NCBI GenBank assembly: GCA_021737905.1
Contig: JAIPDA010000083.1
Span: 1 to 9,017 of the forward strand
Source: Rhodoferax sp.
GTDB lineage: Bacteria; Pseudomonadota; Gammaproteobacteria; Burkholderiales; Burkholderiaceae_C
Length of the DNA: 9,017 nucleotides
Direction: 5' to 3'
Position numbers and translations under genes: made by a program. Below the pieces are notes generated by a model. That model had not been told where the DNA came from. It saw nothing but the letters and a program-made list of their open reading frames with translations, and did not search any database. Positions 5,980 to 9,017 of the stretch are shown here, in pieces (the stretch's first letter is position 1; each line of letters opens with the position of its first letter).

Positions 5980-6783
5980 ATGAAAACCGTTTTTCAACTC
6001 TCCATCGCTGCCGCCATGGCACTGGCTCTGGCGCCGGCCATGGCCCAAAAAACCGCCAGCCAAGGCATTGACGAGTACCGTGCCATGCTGGCCGACGGCA
6101 ACCCGGCCGAGCTGTTTGAAGCCAAAGGTGAAGACCTCTGGAAAAAAGCCCGCGGCCCGAAAAACGCCTCCCTTGAAAAATGCGATCTGGGCAAGGGCCC
6201 CGGCGTGGTCAAAGGTGTTTTTGTGGAGTTGCCGCGCTATTTTGCAGACACGCAGCGCGTGCAAGACCTGGAGTCACGCCTGGTCTCCTGCATGGAAACA
6301 CTGCAGGGCTTCAATGCCGCAGAGATTGCCAAGACGCCTTATGGCCGTGGTGAGATGGCCAACGTCACCGCCTTGGCTACCTGGGTTTCTGCCGAATCCA
6401 AAGGGCTCAAATTCAATCTGTCGCAATCTCACACGCAAGAAAAAACTTTTTACGAAGTGGGTAAACGGCTGTTCTTTCAACGCGGCGGCACGCATGACTT
6501 TTCTTGTGCCTCCTGCCATGGCGAAGAAGGCAAACGCATCCGCCTGCAAGACTTGCCCATCCTGACCAAGAGCCCGGGCGACGGACTTGGCTTTGCAGCC
6601 TGGCCTGCTTACCGCGTCTCCAACGGCCAGATGTGGAGCATGCAATTGCGTCTGAACGACTGCTACCGCCAGCAGCGCTTCCCCTATCCCGGCTTTGGAA
6701 GTGACGCCACCATCGCCTTGTCGACCTACCTGGGCGTCAATGCCAAGGGCGCCGCATCCATTGCACCGGCCATCAAGCGCTGA
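5980..6783 (+). CDS. soxA: SoxA, monohaem cytochrome c of the SoxAX complex
   Basis: Catalytic subunit of SoxAX, which joins thiosulfate to the SoxY cysteine with release of two electrons. The 267 residues include a Sec signal peptide (cleavage after AMA, residues 20-22). Only one haem site is present, CASCH (176-180), corresponding to the C-terminal catalytic haem. Cys228 in LNDCYRQQRFPYPG is the expected axial, persulfide-forming ligand. The N-terminal domain has two cysteines (68 and 104) but no CxxCH, so it is a monohaem SoxA like that of Starkeya novella rather than the dihaem form of Paracoccus or Rhodovulum. The ATG at 5980 is used because AAGG (5971-5974) is well spaced; a GTG at 5974 is in frame but lies within that site. 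Confidence 0.94.
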   Translation: MKTVFQLSIAAAMALALAPAMAQKTASQGIDEYRAMLADGNPAELFEAKGEDLWKKARGPKNASLEKCDLGKGPGVVKGVFVELPRYFADTQRVQDLESRLVSCMETLQGFNAAEIAKTPYGRGEMANVTALATWVSAESKGLKFNLSQSHTQEKTFYEVGKRLFFQRGGTHDFSCASCHGEEGKRIRLQDLPILTKSPGDGLGFAAWPAYRVSNGQMWSMQLRLNDCYRQQRFPYPGFGSDATIALSTYLGVNAKGAASIAPAIKR

Positions 6784-6802
6784 TGCGCACAGGAGAATTG
6801 AA

Positions 6803-7459
6803 ATGAAAAAACACACCCCCATTGCCTTGGCCAGTCTGGCGTCTGCCCTCTTGCTCGCAGGTTGCGCTACCGGCCCTTCGGTGGCCGAGCTCAATGCCTT
6901 GACCGACCAGATTGTCAAAGCCTCTTTCCGCGATCAGAGCCATGTCAAGGTGGCTCGCATCACTGAGACCGATGAGACCAACCGCGCTTGCAGCGAGGCT
7001 GATGTGGCCGGTAAGCCGCTGGATGACAAGACAGCCCGCGCAATTGAAGCGGTCAACCTGAAAGCCATCAAATGGCCTTCAGACGGCAAGTTCATCGGCG
7101 ACTGGAAAGAAGGCGAAAAAATCGCACAAAGCGGACGCGGCCTGACCTGGAGCGACAGCGCCACCATGGCCAACGGCGGCAACTGCTACAACTGCCACCA
7201 GATGGACAAGAAAGAAATTTCTTACGGCACCATCGGCCCCAGCCTCTACAACTACGGCAAGATCCGTGGTGTGAGCGACCCCGCCAGCCCGGCCAGCAAA
7301 GCAATGGTTGAATACACCTGGGGCAAGATCTGGAACGCCAAGGCCTATAACGCCTGCTCTAACATGCCGCGCGCCGGTCACATGGGCATCCTGAACGAAA
7401 CGCAGGTGCGCCACATCGTGGGCCTGCTGCTAGACCCTAAATCACCCGTCAACCAGTGA
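6803..7459 (+). CDS. soxX: SoxX, monohaem cytochrome c, predicted lipoprotein
   Basis: Electron-accepting subunit of SoxAX, 218 residues. The haem site is CYNCH (128-132), followed by GTIGPSLYNYG (142-152). Met188 in CSNMPRAGH is the likely axial ligand, and the C-terminal helix VRHIVGLLLDP ends the fold. The signal peptide ends in LAGC (18-21), a good lipobox with Ala at position +2, so the protein may be lipidated and anchored in the outer membrane. About 100 residues precede the haem domain, longer than Paracoccus SoxX and closer to the long SoxX paired with monohaem SoxA. AGGAGA (6791-6796) lies 6 nt before the ATG; an in-frame ATG at 6695 inside soxA is rejected. The gene follows soxA by 19 nt. 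Confidence 0.93.
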   Translation: MKKHTPIALASLASALLLAGCATGPSVAELNALTDQIVKASFRDQSHVKVARITETDETNRACSEADVAGKPLDDKTARAIEAVNLKAIKWPSDGKFIGDWKEGEKIAQSGRGLTWSDSATMANGGNCYNCHQMDKKEISYGTIGPSLYNYGKIRGVSDPASPASKAMVEYTWGKIWNAKAYNACSNMPRAGHMGILNETQVRHIVGLLLDPKSPVNQ

Positions 7460-7461
7460 TG

Positions 7462-7490
7462 AAAAAACCCGGCTGGTCCGGGTTTTTTTT
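7462..7490 (+). terminator. Strong intrinsic terminator between soxX and soxB
   Basis: AAAAAACCCGG (7462-7472), a CTGGT loop, and CCGGGTTTTTT (7478-7488) make a perfect 11-bp stem continuing into a run of eight T. It starts 2 nt after the soxX stop codon. The A-rich upstream arm makes it potentially active in both directions. It should end or reduce transcription before soxB. Confidence 0.88.
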
Positions 7491-7517
7491 GACGCCTATA
7501 TATCAGTGACTACAAAT

Positions 7518-9017
7518 ATGAATCTCACCAAACGCGAATTGATCCAGCTGATGGGTGCCGGCACCATGGCCGGCATGAGCATGGGCCGGTTTTCTGAGGC
7601 CAGTGCGGCCACCGCGGCCAATGGGCTGTATGACATACCGAAATTCGGCAACGTGTCCTTTTTGCACATGACAGACTGCCACGCGCAGCTCAAGCCGATT
7701 TACTTTCGTGAGCCCAGCATCAACATGGGCATCGGCAACATGCAGGGCAACTTGCCGCATCTGGTGGGCGAGCATTTGTTGCAGTTAGCCAAAATCCGGC
7801 CCGGCTCCGCCGAGGCCCATGCGCTGACCTTTCTGGACTTTGAAAAAGCCGCCAGACGCTACGGCAAAGTAGGCGGCTTTGCGCACCTGGCCACGCTGGT
7901 CAAACGCATGAAAGCCAGCCGGCCCGGCGCTTTGCTGCTGGACGGCGGTGATACCTGGCAGGGCTCCGGCACCAGCTTGTGGACAAAAGGCCAGGACATG
8001 GTGGACGCCTGCAAGCTGCTGGGTGTGGACGTGATGACCGGCCACTGGGAGTTCACGCTGGGCATGGAGCGCGTTAAAGAAATCATCGACAAAGACTTTG
8101 CCGGCAAGGTGGACTTTGTAGCGCAAAACATCAAGACCAAGGACTTTGGCGACCCGGTGTTCAAGCCTTATGTGATTCGCGAAATCAATGGCGTGGCTTG
8201 CGCCATCATCGGTCAGGCTTTTCCTTACACGCCGATCGCCAACCCGCGCTACATGGTGGCCGACTGGGAGTTCGGCATTCAAGACCAGAACATGCAAGCC
8301 ATGGTCGATGAGGCCCGCGGCAAAGGTGCGCAGGTGGTGGTGCTGCTGAGCCATAACGGTATGGATGTGGACTTGAAGATGGCCAGCCGCGTCAGCGGCA
8401 TTGACGCCATCATGCGCGGTCACACGCACGACGGCATGCCGGTGGCCAGCATCGTTGCCAATAAAGGCGGTCAAACCATCGTCACCAATGCCGGCTCCAA
8501 CAGCAAGATTTTAGGCGTGCTCGATTTCGAAGTCAAAGACAAACGCATCACCGACTTCCGCTACAAGCTCTTGCCGGTGTTCTCCAACATGCTGCCTGCA
8601 GACAAGGCGATGGATGCGCTGATCACCCGGGTGCGTGCGCCTTATGAGGCCAAGCTGTCTGAAAAGCTGGGCGTGTCTGAAGGCCTGCTGTACCGCCGAG
8701 GCAACTTCAACGGCACAGGCGACCAGTTGCTGATCGATGCACTGCTCGATGTGCAAGGCGCTGAAATTGCTTTCTCGCCGGGCTTTCGTTGGGGCACCTC
8801 GCTGCTGCCGGGGCAGGCCATCACGCGCGAGTGGCTGCTGGACATGACGGCCACCACCTACTCGTTTGCCACTGTGACCGAGATGAGTGGCGAGACCATC
8901 AAAACCGTGCTCGAAGACGTGGCCGACAACCTGTTCAACCCGGACCCGTACTACCAGCAAGGCGGTGACATGGTTCGCGTGGGCGGTATGAGCTACAGCT
9001 GCAACCCGGTGGCCGGC
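7518..9017 (+). CDS. soxB: SoxB, thiosulfohydrolase (3' end missing)
   Basis: Dimanganese enzyme that hydrolyses the sulfone group of SoxY-bound thiosulfonate to release sulfate. The first 500 codons are present; the family is about 560-580 residues, so the C-terminus lies outside the window. The metallophosphoesterase/5'-nucleotidase motifs are in order: TDCH (52-55, Asp53 and His55), LDGGDTWQG (141-149, Asp145), TGHWEFTLG (174-182, His176 replacing the Asn of nucleotidases, typical of SoxB), SHNGMD (278-283, His279) and RGHTHDG (300-306, His302 and His304). The 5'-nucleotidase C-terminal domain begins near residue 380. The signal peptide has KRELIQ (5-10), a Lys-Arg variant of the Tat motif. 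The ATG at 7518 has no clear Shine-Dalgarno; an in-frame GTG at 7506 has none either. A terminator lies 28 nt upstream of the start. Confidence 0.95.
   Translation, partial: MNLTKRELIQLMGAGTMAGMSMGRFSEASAATAANGLYDIPKFGNVSFLHMTDCHAQLKPIYFREPSINMGIGNMQGNLPHLVGEHLLQLAKIRPGSAEAHALTFLDFEKAARRYGKVGGFAHLATLVKRMKASRPGALLLDGGDTWQGSGTSLWTKGQDMVDACKLLGVDVMTGHWEFTLGMERVKEIIDKDFAGKVDFVAQNIKTKDFGDPVFKPYVIREINGVACAIIGQAFPYTPIANPRYMVADWEFGIQDQNMQAMVDEARGKGAQVVVLLSHNGMDVDLKMASRVSGIDAIMRGHTHDGMPVASIVANKGGQTIVTNAGSNSKILGVLDFEVKDKRITDFRYKLLPVFSNMLPADKAMDALITRVRAPYEAKLSEKLGVSEGLLYRRGNFNGTGDQLLIDALLDVQGAEIAFSPGFRWGTSLLPGQAITREWLLDMTATTYSFATVTEMSGETIKTVLEDVADNLFNPDPYYQQGGDMVRVGGMSYSCNPVAG

Noticed and set aside
6695..6802. 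Upstream in-frame start for soxX within soxA
   Set aside because: It would add a Pro- and Arg-rich stretch before a complete lipoprotein signal, while the ATG at 6803 has a strong AGGAGA.
7489..7516. TTGACG (7489-7494) and TACAAA (7511-7516) as a soxB promoter
   Set aside because: The -35 overlaps the terminator T-run, the -10 match is only 4 of 6, and initiation would fall inside the soxB coding sequence.
1..9017. CRISPR arrays, insertion sequences, tRNA or rRNA genes
   Set aside because: No spaced direct repeats, transposase-like frames, terminal inverted repeats or RNA gene signatures were found; the window is filled by sox genes with gaps of at most 121 nt.

Overview
The window is a sulfur-oxidation (sox) gene cluster, with every gene on the + strand and short gaps between genes. 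The high-GC coding sequence, the gene order soxCD-YZ-A-X-B and the single-haem type of SoxA suggest a betaproteobacterium, most likely a member of the Comamonadaceae/Burkholderiales (Rhodoferax, Polaromonas or Limnohabitans-like). That placement is inferred from gene order and protein character, not from a search.

Layout. (1) Positions 2-1558 hold the 3' end of a small c-type cytochrome gene, then a flavocytochrome c sulfide dehydrogenase flavoprotein (soxF/fccB); together they look like a periplasmic sulfide dehydrogenase. (2) Positions 1593-2470 hold an exported thioredoxin-like protein with a CxxC motif and a small monohaem cytochrome c that I cannot assign to a named family. (3) Positions 2471-2591, the longest gap (121 nt), hold a hairpin, an AT-rich operator-like dyad and a -10-like box, marking a probable promoter for the main operon. 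(4) Positions 2592-7459 hold soxC, soxD, soxY, soxZ, soxA and soxX, closed by a strong intrinsic terminator. (5) From 7518 to the window edge is the first 500 codons of soxB, which runs off the end.

How it works together. SoxAX links the sulfur substrate oxidatively to the C-terminal cysteine of SoxY in the SoxYZ carrier. SoxB releases sulfate by hydrolysis. SoxCD oxidises the remaining sulfane sulfur so the cycle can repeat. Because soxCD is present, the expected outcome is full oxidation of thiosulfate to sulfate rather than sulfur globule storage. The cytochrome/SoxF pair adds sulfide oxidation, and the thioredoxin-like protein may keep carrier or enzyme thiols in the right redox state. 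Six CxxCH haem sites lie in five proteins.

This is a recognisable pathway, not a wholly new system. The details that deserve a second look are regulatory and topological: a perfect hairpin holding the thioredoxin start codon and coupled to a 12-codon mini-ORF; an operator-like dyad in front of soxC; a terminator that separates soxB from soxX, with no clear ribosome binding site for soxB; and lipobox-like cysteines in the signal peptides of both SoxX and SoxF.
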